Shown piece by piece: positions 34,180 to 44,890 of a stretch of DNA of 64,000 nucleotides. The stretch lies in contig ML677358.1 of the NCBI GenBank assembly GCA_007922305.1, positions 15,707,564 to 15,771,563 of the forward strand, read 5' to 3'. The notes beneath the pieces were generated by a model. That model ran no database searches and was not told the DNA's origin. It worked only from the letters and a program-made list of their open reading frames with translations. How positions within the stretch are numbered: the first letter of the stretch is position 1; the number at the start of each line of letters is the position of its first letter. The DNA comes from Dermatemys mawii. Taxonomy: Eukaryota; Chordata; Testudines; Dermatemydidae. The translations under genes and the position numbers were made by a program.

Positions 34180-34960
34180 CAGCACAGATGAAGAGTTCCC
34201 ACATAGTGCAATCAGCGGGATGGTTGCAGATCAGGATGGATGGGGTACCCAAGGCAGTAGGGCCCCCTTGTTACCCTGTAGCCAAGAGGATGAGGGATTC
34301 TTGTCTCTTCCCGGGAGTGTCTAAGTTCACTATCACCACTAGCCTTTCAGCCACTCCTCTGGGCTATGTTAGCACCCCACCCTCGAGTCCCTTTGAAGTA
34401 TTCCCCTGTGATATCTAGTCTCTGCCACTGGCTCTTCAAAGAAGGTCCAGATCTCCTGTGCCCACAGGTGCAATGTATCCCAGTTTAACCTTAAACCACA
34501 CAGCACTTGTGAGCACTTAAAAAACAACAACCATAAAACACAAGTAGGTTACGAGAGAATAAAGATTTAACTAGAAACACGAGAGTGATGGAAGCAAGTG
34601 GTTACAAAACAAAGCCACGTAATGCAACCTTGGGTCTACGTTGAATAAAGATTATCTTTCCTAGCTCATAAAGTAGGTTTTCCCTCTCGAAGTTCAGTCA
34701 GTTGCAGAAGCTGGTTGGTTTCCCCAAAACTCAGGATCCAAACATTCACAAAGATTCTCCCCCACCCGTTCCTCGAGGGGCTTCCTCAGTGAAGGGAGGC
34801 CGAGTGCTTTTCTCACCCTCTGCAGTACTGAAACAGTTTTGTCTGGATTCATCAGAGAGTGGTTCTCCATCTGTTATAATATTCCTTTTTACCTCCAAGT
34901 GATTTTGATTCCTTGCAGTTGTCTTTAATGGGTTTTCCCTTCATGTATTGTGATGGAGCA
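34180..34960. repeat. Probable dispersed repeat of unknown class
   Basis: The text (ctgtgcccacaggtgcaatg, accacacagcacttgtgagc, acacaagtaggttacgagag, aataaagatttaactagaaa, gctggttggtttccccaaaa) resembles a dispersed turtle repeat that I recall but cannot name. No ends, coding parts or target duplication are visible. Confidence 0.3.
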
Positions 34961-36039
34961 ATGATAGACCATTGAGCCTTGCATTATATCACCGGATAAC
35001 AAGGGAGGAATGACAACTCCCTCCTGCTTGAATGAGCCATAACCAAGACATGTTATCCCCTGGTGACTGATTTCTATTCCAACTCCATATCCACACTTTC
35101 AGTATAAATACATTATTCCTAAAAATATTACCCACATATACAGCTCACAATAATTATGAATCTTGACAAGTTACAAGCTCTCTGTAGATAACCTTACATG
35201 TTATTTTGTATGGGAAAATATCCTTTAAGATGTGTTCGGTGTAGTGAGTTTGTCAGGTCTGAGGTGACAGTTGTCTGCAAAGAACAGGGGAACCTTTGCC
35301 AAGGGATTTCCATGTCACAGATGTACATACTCCAGTCCTGTGTGGAAGCCTAGGAGTGGAATAAGTGGTGATCCTAAAGGACAGGACTGAGATGTACTAG
35401 TGGAGCAGCAGGGGACAATCTGCATAGCACCTGCTTTCAATTATGCCTAGTGCCAAGGCTATCAACCTTTTACATATGGTACATGAGCACTAGAATTCAA
35501 CCCCTTCATCCAAAAACCAGAATATTTCTAAATAAATACATCTGATCCAATAAAGACTTTCAGTAAATACTACCTGGTACAGTCAGTTATTTTTAATTAT
35601 CTTTGAATGTCTCACTTCTTGGAATGACTGGCTACTACCTACTAACTCTCACCTCATTATTTTCTTCTCCTTTATCCCCCGCTTCTTCAGAGAAGTGAAG
35701 TGAAGGAACACCATGAAATCATTTGGACTTGTCACACTTCGGAGGGGTTGGCTGTGCTGCTAAACCGCAACACTAAATAAATAAATAAGCCAAAAAAAAA
35801 AAAGCTGGCCGAACATCTTCAGCAATCAGAATGTGAATTAACTGTGATTTCCACATCGCAGAATTTCAAATTAATTAGTAGCAAAGCTTCTTGATAAATC
35901 ACCTGTCATACTTCAGGAGGCAAAGATGGCCACATTTTCAGAACTGGCCTCCATGTTTTATTTACCAAAATTGTACAGGAGCTTAGTTGACCGCATTCGT
36001 TTCATGCAAAAATGTGGATGGAGATGCAGACTGTATTTG
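34961..36039. other. No gene; candidate conserved non-coding element 35815-36030
   Basis: An A-rich run (aaataaataaataagcc followed by a long A tract) sits at about 35776-35803. From 35815 to 36030 the sequence is repeat-free. It combines a taattag core with gataaatcacctgtcat, that is, neighbouring homeodomain, E-box and TGTCA (MEIS-type) words. Confidence 0.35.
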
Positions 36040-36040
36040 T

Positions 36041-36312
36041 GTGGCCACATCTACACCACAAGCCAGGGGTATGACTGCCAGCTCTCAGACCCTTATCTGC
36101 ACAGGGTCCATGGGACCCAGCATTAGTATGAGTAGTTGAGCTGCTTTTGCTTGTGCTACTGCAGGGAGATTGAGTACAAATCCGCCAGAGCCCTGTGGGT
36201 ATGACTCAGCATGTCTAAACTGTGCCGCTACTGTCCATGGTACTAGTACTTTGCTACTATTTATACTCATGCTGGGAATCACACCACTAGTTCCCCTTGT
36301 AGATGCAGCCTT
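36041..36312. mobile_element. MITE with gtgtagac-type ends, diverged
   Basis: The ends tggccacatctacacc and ttgtagatgcagcctta are imperfect inverted repeats. The inner text (catgctgggaatcacacc) matches, from memory, a dispersed turtle DNA element. No clear target duplication is left. Confidence 0.55.
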
Positions 36313-36482
36313 ATGTTATGATGTTCCTAGAGAGAATGTCCCTGGGACTTCTGGATCTCAAAAGCCTGAAATGAAGAAACCAATTACAGTTACAAGGCTC
36401 ACTGCTCTTCTGTCCCCTTCCTGGTCTCTTTGAGTGCATCTCCTCAGCTGTGAGGCCTTGTGTCTTTACTATCCCAAGTGAA

Positions 36483-36800
36483 TTATAGAATCATAGAATA
36501 TCAGGGTTGGAAGGGACCTCAGGAGGTTCTAGTCCAACCCCCTGCTCAAAGCAGGACCAATCCCCAACTAAATCATCCCAGCCAGGGCTTTGTCAAGCCT
36601 GACCTTAAAAACCTCTAAGGAAGGAGATTCCACCACCTCCCTAGGTAACCCATTCCAGTGCTTCACCACCCTCCCAGCGAAAAACATTTTCCTAATATCC
36701 AACCTAAACCTTCCCCACTGCAACTTGAGACCATTGCTCCTTGTTCTGCCATCTTATACCACTGAGAACAGTATAGATCCATCCTCTTTGGATGGATTCT
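36483..36800 (-). mobile_element. CR1 LINE 3' end with readable ORF2 C-terminus
   Basis: On the minus strand the copy ends in the CR1 octamers (plus strand reads atagaatcatagaatatcag). Reading back, the ORF2 end is open: [20 protein letters not shown], then [18 protein letters not shown] and [10 protein letters not shown], with its stop at 36568-36570. One in-frame stop lies further upstream, in the V-V-stop-D-G-R-T-R block. It is 5'-truncated near 36800. The near-intact frame suggests a fairly young copy. Confidence 0.9.
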
Positions 36801-36899
36801 CCCATGCTTAGACTAGGCCATGAGCTACAGGAGCTTGGGTATCCACTGAGCTTAATCCAGCAGGTTCAAATGGGTTTGGCATCTGTGGTGCTCCCTTTG

Positions 36900-37055
36900 G
36901 GGAGTCTGTGACTAGTTCATCTCAAAAGAGACATTTGAATTGGAAAAAGTGCCAAGAAGAGCAATGAAAAAGATTAGGGGTATGGGACAACTTCTGGAGA
37001 AATTAAACAGACTTGGACCAGTCATCTAAAAAACGACAACCAAGCGGGGTTTGTA
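36900..37055 (+). pseudogene. CR1 ORF2 fragment, plus strand
   Basis: The plus-strand text translates as KVPRRAMKKIRGMGQLLEKL followed by NRLG, the region just upstream of the LFSLEKRRLRGD block in CR1 ORF2. It is decayed, with a stop after the GPVI block. The 3' end is missing. Confidence 0.65.
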
Positions 37056-37170
37056 GGTTGGGGAAAATATTAATTGCTGGGTAGGGGATGGGCAGATATG
37101 GGGTGAGTGCTCCTGCTGTAGGAGCCAAAGGCTTCTCCTCCAATAAGGGGGGCACTGGCTATTCTAATTG

Positions 37171-37806
37171 TCATAGACTCATAGACTTTAAGGTCAGAAG
37201 GGACCATTATGATTGTCTGTTCTGACCTCCTGCACAACGCAGGCCACAGACTCTCACCCACTCGCTCTTGTAATAAACCCCTAACCTATGTCTAAGCTAC
37301 TGAAGTTCTCAAATTATAGTTTAAAGACTTCAGGGTGCAGAGAATCCTCCAGTAAGTGACCCGTGACCCGTGCTGCAGAGGAAGGGGGAAAAAAACACAA
37401 CACCCCCCCCCAGGGCCTCTGCCAGTTTGCCCTGGAGAAAAATTCCTTCCCGATCCCAAATATGGTGATGAGCTGAAACCCTGAGCATGTCACCCAGGAA
37501 AGAATTCGCTGTACTAACTCAGATCCCACCCCATCTAACATCCCATCAATAGCCATTGAGCATATTTACTGCTAATAGTCAAAGATAAATTAATTGTCAA
37601 AATTAGTCTATCCCATTATACCATCCGCCTGCGTTGTGCAGGACTTCAGACCAGATGATCATAATGGTCCCTTCTGACTTTAAAGTCTATGAGTCTATGA
37701 GTCATCCCCTCCATAAATTTATCAAGCTTAATCTTGAAGCCAGATATGTCTTTTGCCTCCACTGCTTCCGTTGGAAGGCTGTTCCAGAATTTCAGTCCTC
37801 TGGGGT
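37171..37806 (-). mobile_element. CR1 LINE 3' region, minus strand, interrupted by a second CR1
   Basis: It opens with tcatagactcatagacttta, the reversed CR1 terminus, then 'agaagggaccattatgattg', 'ctgacctcctgcacaacgcagg', 'aaaattccttcccgatccc', 'catctaacatcccatcaatagcc' and 'ttatcaagcttaatcttgaagcc'. This is the long 3' UTR of a turtle CR1 subfamily. A 77-bp CR1 end in the opposite orientation splits it at 37626-37702. Confidence 0.9.
37626..37702 (+). mobile_element. Very short CR1 nested inside an older CR1
   Basis: The insert reads gttgtgcaggacttcagacc, agatgatcataatggtccc and ends in taaagtctatgagtctatga. It is a 77-bp 5'-truncated CR1 on the plus strand. The host CR1 is continuous on both sides; a catc tetranucleotide (37622-37625 and 37703-37706) may be a small target duplication. 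Confidence 0.85.
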
Positions 37807-39489
37807 TGGCACGGGGAGAACAAATATCGAAAGACAGACCGATAACCACAACATAATCTTGAAAAACAAACTCACAAAACCTTGTGCCTTTGGAAAGGGC
37901 TGGAAAGTTCAGTTTGGTTTTGTTTGTTAGTGGGTTTATCCCTGCCTAGGAGATGGAAAATGAACACAGGGAGACCAGCATGTAAAACTAATACAGACAA
38001 GCCAGGAAAACAGAAACAAAGGGAAATAAATAAGTAAAATAATTAAATAAATAGTCCATAGTCTGTGTAAAGAGCACCTGGTAGAGTCAGCTGTAAGAGC
38101 TTCCCTTTAGCTGAAATACCACAATTCCTCTTTGAAAAAATTGAATCGCCCTTTGGGAAAAAAATATTGGTTTAAATTGCTGGAGAAAGGTATGTGAATT
38201 GAATCATGGTGTTTGAACCCAATATAAATATTAATTTGAGAGGCTCTCAAACACATCTGACTCCCACTAGGTTTGCCTAGCCCAAATGCTTCCCTGGCCT
38301 CCTCTGTGGTTCTCTTTGCTTCTCAAAGACATCAGAGATACTTCTGAGATAAAACACATCAAATGGCCCTAACCTCTGAAACCACAGGAACAGTGAGGGA
38401 GGAACAATAGACCACAATGAGATAATCATCCCGAGTACAGAGGGACCGGACTTCTAAGGAGCAAAGCCCAGCGGACAACCTGATTTACAGGTATGATGGT
38501 GCTATCTCTGTCTTCTCTCACAAAATTAACTATCATTGATTTAAAATAGAACCTGGTAGAAAACCCAGATTTTTGACTGAAGACCCTGGTGCCCCATCCC
38601 TCTTTGGTTCCTATCAGAAAATTTGCTATTCCCGATCAGCGTACATTAGGCAGATTATCAGGAAGATAATGGAGCAGATGGGTTTACCCCAGCGGTTTGC
38701 ATTGCCAAAGGCTATGTTTTGAAACAGCAAATCTCCGGCTGATTTCTCCCAGTGCATTTGTCTAGCGCACTGCATCCATTACTGGAGGCAGATGGCAAAG
38801 TTGGGTTGAGCGATATGCAAAATCCTTAGTTTTAATCTGTTTGGTTAAATTAGTTTTGCATTCTATTTAATTTGTTTCCCACAGTAAAAATAACGGGCTA
38901 AGTACATTCCCCAAAAGTCAGGTGACAAGGAAGAGAATAATAATCCTCCCTCTTTTACACTGATGGTTAGTGGATAGAAGGTAAAGAAGCTAACTATGCT
39001 GGTGAAGCAAGCTACAGAGTATCGGCAGAGATTAGATTCACACCTGCAATGTGTGTAACAGGTGTCGCAAAGTATCCAGCCTGGATTTGGCCTGATGAAC
39101 AATGCGGGTCTCACCAGGTCCTTTTAATACATTTGTTGTTCTGGTGTCTGTACTGGTACCAGGGGAAGGACTGGGTAAAACTGATGAGAAACCGTTCATG
39201 AACTTTGACCTGAAAATTTTCACCAATGTTTTTTGAGCCCTGGCAATTTGCCTTTTTGCAAAATTTCCATCACCTAAACATAGCCTGCAGATTGGTAGGT
39301 GACGTCCATTTCCAGCCTGGAATCTCCAAACTTTCCTGCATTGAAATTTGCACAATGAATTTGCACAATAAATTTTGCTTTCTGAAGAAAAAACCCTCTC
39401 TGGCAAAGAGACCACAGGACGGCGGGGAAAGAAAGAAGCATATGATCTGCCCAAGACTGAAAATGCTGCAAATGGCCTGATGGAGTGGC
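37807..39489. other. No gene seen
   Basis: An A-rich run (aaataaataagtaaaataattaaataaatag) lies at 38025-38055. The overlapping frames of 80-138 codons on both strands between 39038 and 39608 show no family resemblance. Confidence 0.4.
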
Positions 39490-39768
39490 AATGAGGACTG
39501 CATGCTGTAGACTCTGAGTTCCCCAGGCCAAAAGCTCATTGGGCAGATGTGCTTAAGGCGTATCAGTTTCATAGCCACCAGTACACAAAGGCGCAATGTG
39601 GCCAGCATTACATCCGATTGCCATTGACTGCCCTAACCTGATGTATCAGGTACCTATTTTGCAGCCAAATGAATGGGAGATGGCTTTTCAGGATGAAATT
39701 GAGTAAAACTTGAACCCACAACCTTCAAGAGCATAGTTGAGCAAGAACCACTCAGCCACCACATCTTG
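39490..39768 (-). repeat. tRNA-derived SINE, minus strand
   Basis: On the minus strand the head has a perfect A box (tggctgagtgg, at 39758-39748) and a B-box-like ggttcaagttt (near 39714-39704). The body follows with 'ggctgcaaaataggtacctg' and 'caatcggatgtaatgctgg'. The head alone looks like a Ser/Leu-type tRNA relic. Confidence 0.65.
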
Positions 39769-40614
39769 ACCCAGTAAAGGTAAGCAATAAATGAAATGAA
39801 GAGATGAGTCCCCTCTGTTAGCTCAGTGTAAAGGGACCTTTATATAACTCAGAAGCAGACTACAAGATGTCCTTTGGGTTTCATTTCACATTTCAGCTTT
39901 TTTCATAGTAGCAAATACTGATTTGGTAAGCAACATTATAAGGCCGTTGTGAAGGACAGAGGAAAATTGTGGCTCCAAAAACATGCCAGTCACGGAGCCA
40001 GAGTTTAAATCCGAAACATGGACTTGAATCAGACTTTTACAGGAAAAAGAAAATCTCTCTAAAGGAAAAAGACTTTTGAGAGATCCCAGAAACATGTGCG
40101 TTCTTGCTGTGCGTTCGTCAGGTGTGGATCGCCTGTGTTTCCCCACCACTAATTGTAGGGACAGAGCTGAGATTGGAGTGAACAGGGGTAGGTGCAGGCA
40201 CAAAATTTAACCCATATTGACTTGCTGAAATAGCAAGATTCCATGTGAGGCCAGATAGATGGGATCATTCTGGTATCTTTGTGTTTTCATCAAGAAGTTC
40301 ACGAAGCTAAAATTCTGCACAGCCCCGATTCCCACCGTGAAAGCTTTGAGAGACCATTGTTAGCACTATGATTTTATTGGTGTTATTTTTAATTAAGTAA
40401 ATGTACCCAAAGGCTGTGATGATGGACACACAAACTTCAGCAGCCATAAAAAAACTAAGCTCTGGATCAGGCCTTCTGAATGAAAAGATGCTAGACTACA
40501 AGGGAGGAAGAATGGTCCTCAGTGACAAACGTGACCTAACAGCAATGGGAAATATCAGTACACTGCTTTTGCGTAGAAGTTGTTGTTAATTGTTTTTCAT
40601 TACAAAAGAACACA

Positions 40615-40838
40615 GAGATCCCAGATGAGATCGGGGCCCCTTTCTGCCTTGTATGCACACATAGCAGATTGTAATCTCTTCAGAGTAAGGACTATCTAAT
40701 TAGACAGGACAGGGAGAGGAAATGGGGAAATGATTTGCTCGAAGTCAGATAACAGGAAAGTGGAAGACCTAGGAATAAAGCACAATCCCCTTGACTCTCG
40801 GTCCAGTGCCCAATCCACTGCACCAGTGCTTCTCCTCC
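40615..40838 (-). repeat. tRNA-derived SINE, minus strand
   Basis: The reversed L2-like tail (ttgtaatctcttcagagtaagg, shortened), the reversed MIR body (aatgatttgctcgaagtcag) and the reversed head (ccagtgcccaatccactgcacc) are in order. Confidence 0.75.
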
Positions 40839-41689
40839 ATGCTAGAGAACATCCTCTTGAAGGCCTCTCAGCTTAAACTCTACTCTGCTTAAAGGGGTTG
40901 GGGCTGATTCTCCTGTGACCCACACCCGAGCATTGCCACTGAAGTTCATTTGTCCACTCAGTTTAAGATCAAGTCAGGATATGCACTACCCCCAACCATC
41001 TCCAAGTTCTCCCACAGACTGCAAAAGTTCTCTTAGACTGTCAGTGAAGAATTTGACATCACAGAGCTCATACTAGGACAGACCTCATGCTGAACAAAAC
41101 AATAGCTATTAAGCCACTCTGCTCATTAATTTTCCATCCCTTGCTATGCCTCCAGCCCCTGAGTCCAGATGTCCTTTAGGCTGTAATGTCTCTGCGCTCC
41201 AAGGAATTTTTAGCCTGTAGGGCTATGATAAATAGTTGCAAATAACGGTAGTTTAGACAGGATGTATTACTGGAAATCTGCTCCCTTTTAATTACAGAAG
41301 GGCTCTTAGAGATCCCTGGCCCTAAGGACAGATATCTTCTTTCACCAGCCAGTTTTTCCAGACGAGTCTAGCACAGGCCCACTGAACTGAATGCTGCTTT
41401 TTCCTGGCCACAAATAAGCTCTGAACTGTATACGGAAATGAATTAATTACAATTGGCTCAGTGCTGGCGAGGAGCATCTTCCTGGCCTTGTTTCTGATAC
41501 GAGCAGAGTAGGACCCATGGCCAGAAGCCGTAAACAAATTTCCATAATATAAAACAACTTCAAACCTCAAACTTTAGGAGACAGGGGAGCTTTAAAATCT
41601 GCAACTGAGCCTAGACCCTAATTCTGTAATTCTAGATGGATCTGGTAGCACCACTTATGGTTGCTTGACCCTGTTTTCAATTGCTTACT
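40839..41689. other. No gene seen
   Basis: No repeat or coding sequence is recognised. The 82-codon minus frame at 41322-41570 has no known domain. Confidence 0.4.
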
Positions 41690-42740
41690 ACTTTGCCAGA
41701 TTTTAAATATGTGGGCTGCAATTTTCCTTACCAGGGGTATCATGCAGACTGATTTTTTTTAGAAAAAAGTTTCAGCAAAAATGGTTCAGCTGTTTCCAAG
41801 AGTGAGAAAAGGAAAAATACATTGTTTACCCTTGTTTTAAAAAAAACATGCAAGCCTTTTCACTGGGAAGTTTTAGTGCCTCCATACTTTGAAGCAGAGA
41901 CTTGAAATTTGAGAAGGGGCAATGGGATGCCCCATTGTCAGGAAGGTGATTTTTATAAATGCTGTGAAAAAACATCCACATGTGGCCAAGTTATAAGCCT
42001 TTGCGGGGAAAAATATTCAGTTCATATTTGCTCAGAGGCTTGTTAGAGTTTGGCAGCTAAATTATCTAAAGATATCCGCACTGAGCATGCTCCAGTTTGG
42101 GACTGAGCAGGACTTCCCCTGCAGTTGTTCCTCCCAGCTGCCATGGGTCAGTGTGGGGCCAAGCGCATGAACTGAGAGCCAGAAGACTGTCTCTCCTGCG
42201 CTGTCAATGACAGCCCTGTACCTTACCTCTTTCGCAGGCATTCAGGCAGCATGGAGGAAAATCCGGTCTGATTTGGAATGCCAAAAGGACTAGAGCCAGA
42301 CTGGGGTCAGGGAGTTGGGAGCAGAATGGGACAAGGAGCCTGAGAAATGGGGAAACTGAGAGTGGACGCGTGGTTATGGAGAAGACTGGAATTCAGACAC
42401 GGAACCCAGACTTGCTGGACAAGGAGACAAACAGGGATGAAAAGATGAGGGAGGAGATCGGGGGAAATGGGATAAAGAGTGGTTATGAAGCAAGAGACAG
42501 GACCAGGCTGGAAGGAAAAGGGGCAGAAGGAGCCTAGAAAAGAACCCAAAATTCCTCAGCTTCAACGTTCCTCTGCTGTCAGCAGATATGCAGGAAATCC
42601 ACTGGAAAACTTGTCTGAGCCCCATCTAGAGGCCAGTTCATATACAGGATGACAACCTACTTCTGCTGTCCGGTATCCAGCCTAAGTAGCAGAGATTTGT
42701 GCAGTGGATCTAAAGGTAATATCACATGATGTAATTACTG
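41690..42740. repeat. Probable dispersed repeat of unknown class
   Basis: The text (gaagttttagtgcctccatac, cagagacttgaaatttgag, ccaagttataagcctttgc, ttgtctgagccccatctagag) resembles a long non-coding repeat I recall from turtle genomes but cannot name. The block 42290-42560 is strongly purine-rich on the plus strand. Confidence 0.35.
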
Positions 42741-43679
42741 TTTTTTCAGGTTGCTTATTGTTAAGCTAAGACATTTTACACACAAAACAACATGAAAAGA
42801 TCATTAAACACTCAAATGTAAAGTCCCACCCTCCCTAATTAACATAATTCCTCTCAGGGGAGGGCCTCCCTTTTGTCTTTGTCTCTGAACAAACCGAGTC
42901 CCTGATTCAGAGAGCAGTCAGGAGCGGGTAAATGCACAACTTTTGTTGTCTCTCCAAGTGGGAATGAAATTGGCTGGGTGAAGTGGAAAGGAACAAAGTC
43001 TTTATCCCTTGGAATTCCCTGGGACAGGTGACATATCTGGACTCCCTATCACACTAACCTATAAAAACAACTTCCGACAACTCCCAGCAAACCATGGTCC
43101 TTTTTTAACAGCACTGGCTTGTAACTTTTTACAGCGTAAGTCCCAGAAGCCCCTTCTCAGTGCTGGTTTGCATCTTGATTCAAGTCTTGACAGCGCCATC
43201 TCTTTGAGAGCATCGCCAACCACATACTATACATGCAACGGGACATGCCAGGCTGTGTGTCTGTGGGTGATTCCCTCAGAGACTGTTAGAACAGTCAATG
43301 CTGGGATACTTTGACTGCCTGAGAAATGTGATAATCACCCTGCAGTCTATGGTCTGGCTTGTCTGATTTCCATTATAAAATGCAATTTACAGACAAAAGT
43401 AAGGACAACAGGATTTGGGATTTAACGGGGATCACTGAGGACCAGTTAGAGAGCTCCATATGTGTACACGGTCTACAATTCTAAATCCATCTCATAATAA
43501 TACAACGTGTATTATTAAAAAGAATGAACTTTCACACATTCACTTTTTTATAGGCACTCACCTGCCTGTCGAAAGTGTAACTGAATTGGGATTCCTGATG
43601 GTTGTTTTCTTCGACAAGAGCTGGCAGGCTAGCTGCTTTGCCACTGCTGTTGTCACTTTCATGGGAGGCAGGTCCTAAA
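42741..43679. other. No gene seen
   Basis: No feature is recognised. The plus frame at 43009-43314 (101 codons) does not resemble any family. Confidence 0.4.
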
Positions 43680-43681
43680 TA

Positions 43682-43883
43682 CAGTAGAACACCGTTTAGC
43701 TTACCCTCCATTATCTGCCGTGATTGCTGAACAAGTGCAGACAGGTCCAGAAGCTAGTGATCTCCCTGTGGCCGCTAGACAGCACCACAGCCTCGCACAT
43801 CCCCATTCCCCGGAATATCTGAATTTTTGATTATCCGATCTGGCCCAGGTCCCAGTTAGGTCAGATAAATGGGGTACTTCTGG
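43682..43883. mobile_element. pogo/Tigger-type MITE with TA target
   Basis: The ends cagtagaacaccgttta and the inverse of taaatggggtacttctg match at 13 of 17 positions. The element is flanked by TA on both sides (43680-43681 and 43884-43885). Inner text (ccattatctgccgtgattgc, tttgattatccgatctggcc) is typical of Tigger-derived elements, in which both ends carry attatccga-type words. Non-coding. Confidence 0.8.
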
Positions 43884-44233
43884 TATAATTCTTTAACTAG
43901 AACTTGACTTTAAGACAAAACATACGATCTGGGTTTTTTTCTGCTTTTCTCTCCCTACTTGCAAATGTCCTCCATTTTCACTGCAGCCAGAGGATTCGTT
44001 TAGTTGTGTTACAATATTTGCTTCAAGACAAGGGTTAACAAAGCTCCAGTATTATGAAAAGGGGGCACAGGGGCAGGGACTGGCTGGTTCAGGAGAATGA
44101 ATAATGGGAATCAGAACCTTTAATCTCTGGGTTTCTAGGCCAATTCAGTCCTAGTGACCGAAAGTCCTTTGAAACCCAGCAGGGCTTTTTTATTTTATTT
44201 GTAAATATCCTTAATTAAAAAAAAGGCAATTGG

Positions 44234-44300
44234 CCTGATTTTTCACATGTGCTGAGCACTTGCAGCTCCTGTTGGGAACACCCCTGGAAATCTGGTGAAA
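44234..44300. repeat. Half of a short palindromic repeat
   Basis: It reads 'cctgatttttcacatgtgc', 'tgagcacttgcagctcctgt', a known reptile hairpin repeat text of which only one arm remains. Confidence 0.5.
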
Positions 44301-44460
44301 CATCTATGAAAAAAGAGGGAAAGCAACTCCTTGCTGCTAGCTACATTTGTGATTTTGAATTTTTCTTATTAGCCACATGATAAAAAAACCACATGCATTA
44401 GCCGTAATTCAGTAGCCTATTAGCCACATATAGCTAGTGGAGAACATATTGGATACTGCT

Positions 44461-44823
44461 GATCTAGACCATCCCTGACAGGTATTTGTCTAACCTGCTC
44501 TAAAAATCTCCAATGATGGAGATTCCACAACCTCCCTAGGCAATTTATTCCAGTGCTTAACCACCCTGACAGTTAGGAAGTTTTTTCTAATGCCCCACCT
44601 AAACCACCCTTGCTCCAGTTTAAGCCCATTGCTTCTTGTCCTATCCTCAGAGGTTAAGAAGAACAATTCTTCTCCATCCTGCTTGTAACAACCTTTTATG
44701 TACCTGAAAGTGATCATCATGTCCCCTCTCAGTCTTCTCTTTTCCAGACTAAACAAACCCAACAAGACAAGGACTTGTTTTCAATCTTCCCTCATAGGTC
44801 ATATTTTCTAGACCCTTAATCAT
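44461..44823 (-). mobile_element. CR1 LINE ORF2 C-terminal fossil
   Basis: On the minus strand a 91-codon open frame (44765-44490) reads as CR1 ORF2: LGLFSLEKRRLRGDMMITF, then an [19 protein letters not shown] block, then [19 protein letters not shown]. These are the usual C-terminal blocks of the CR1 reverse-transcriptase protein. The 3' end beyond 44461 lacks the usual CR1 octamers and the 5' end is cut near 44823. A clear, non-functional remnant. Confidence 0.9.
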
Positions 44824-44890
44824 ATAACTAATTATATGATATAATATAATTAATTAATCATATAATTAATAATATATTAATTTATTAAGA
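44824..44890. repeat. A/T-only low-complexity run
   Basis: Almost pure A/T with repeated taattaat and tatataat words next to the CR1 break. Confidence 0.9.

Noticed and set aside
39038..39608. Overlapping frames of 84-138 codons on both strands
   Set aside because: Mutually overlapping in several phases; typical of chance frames.
39700..39768. Possible functional tRNA gene on the minus strand
   Set aside because: A and B boxes are good but the acceptor and anticodon stems do not close and a SINE body follows; it is a SINE head.
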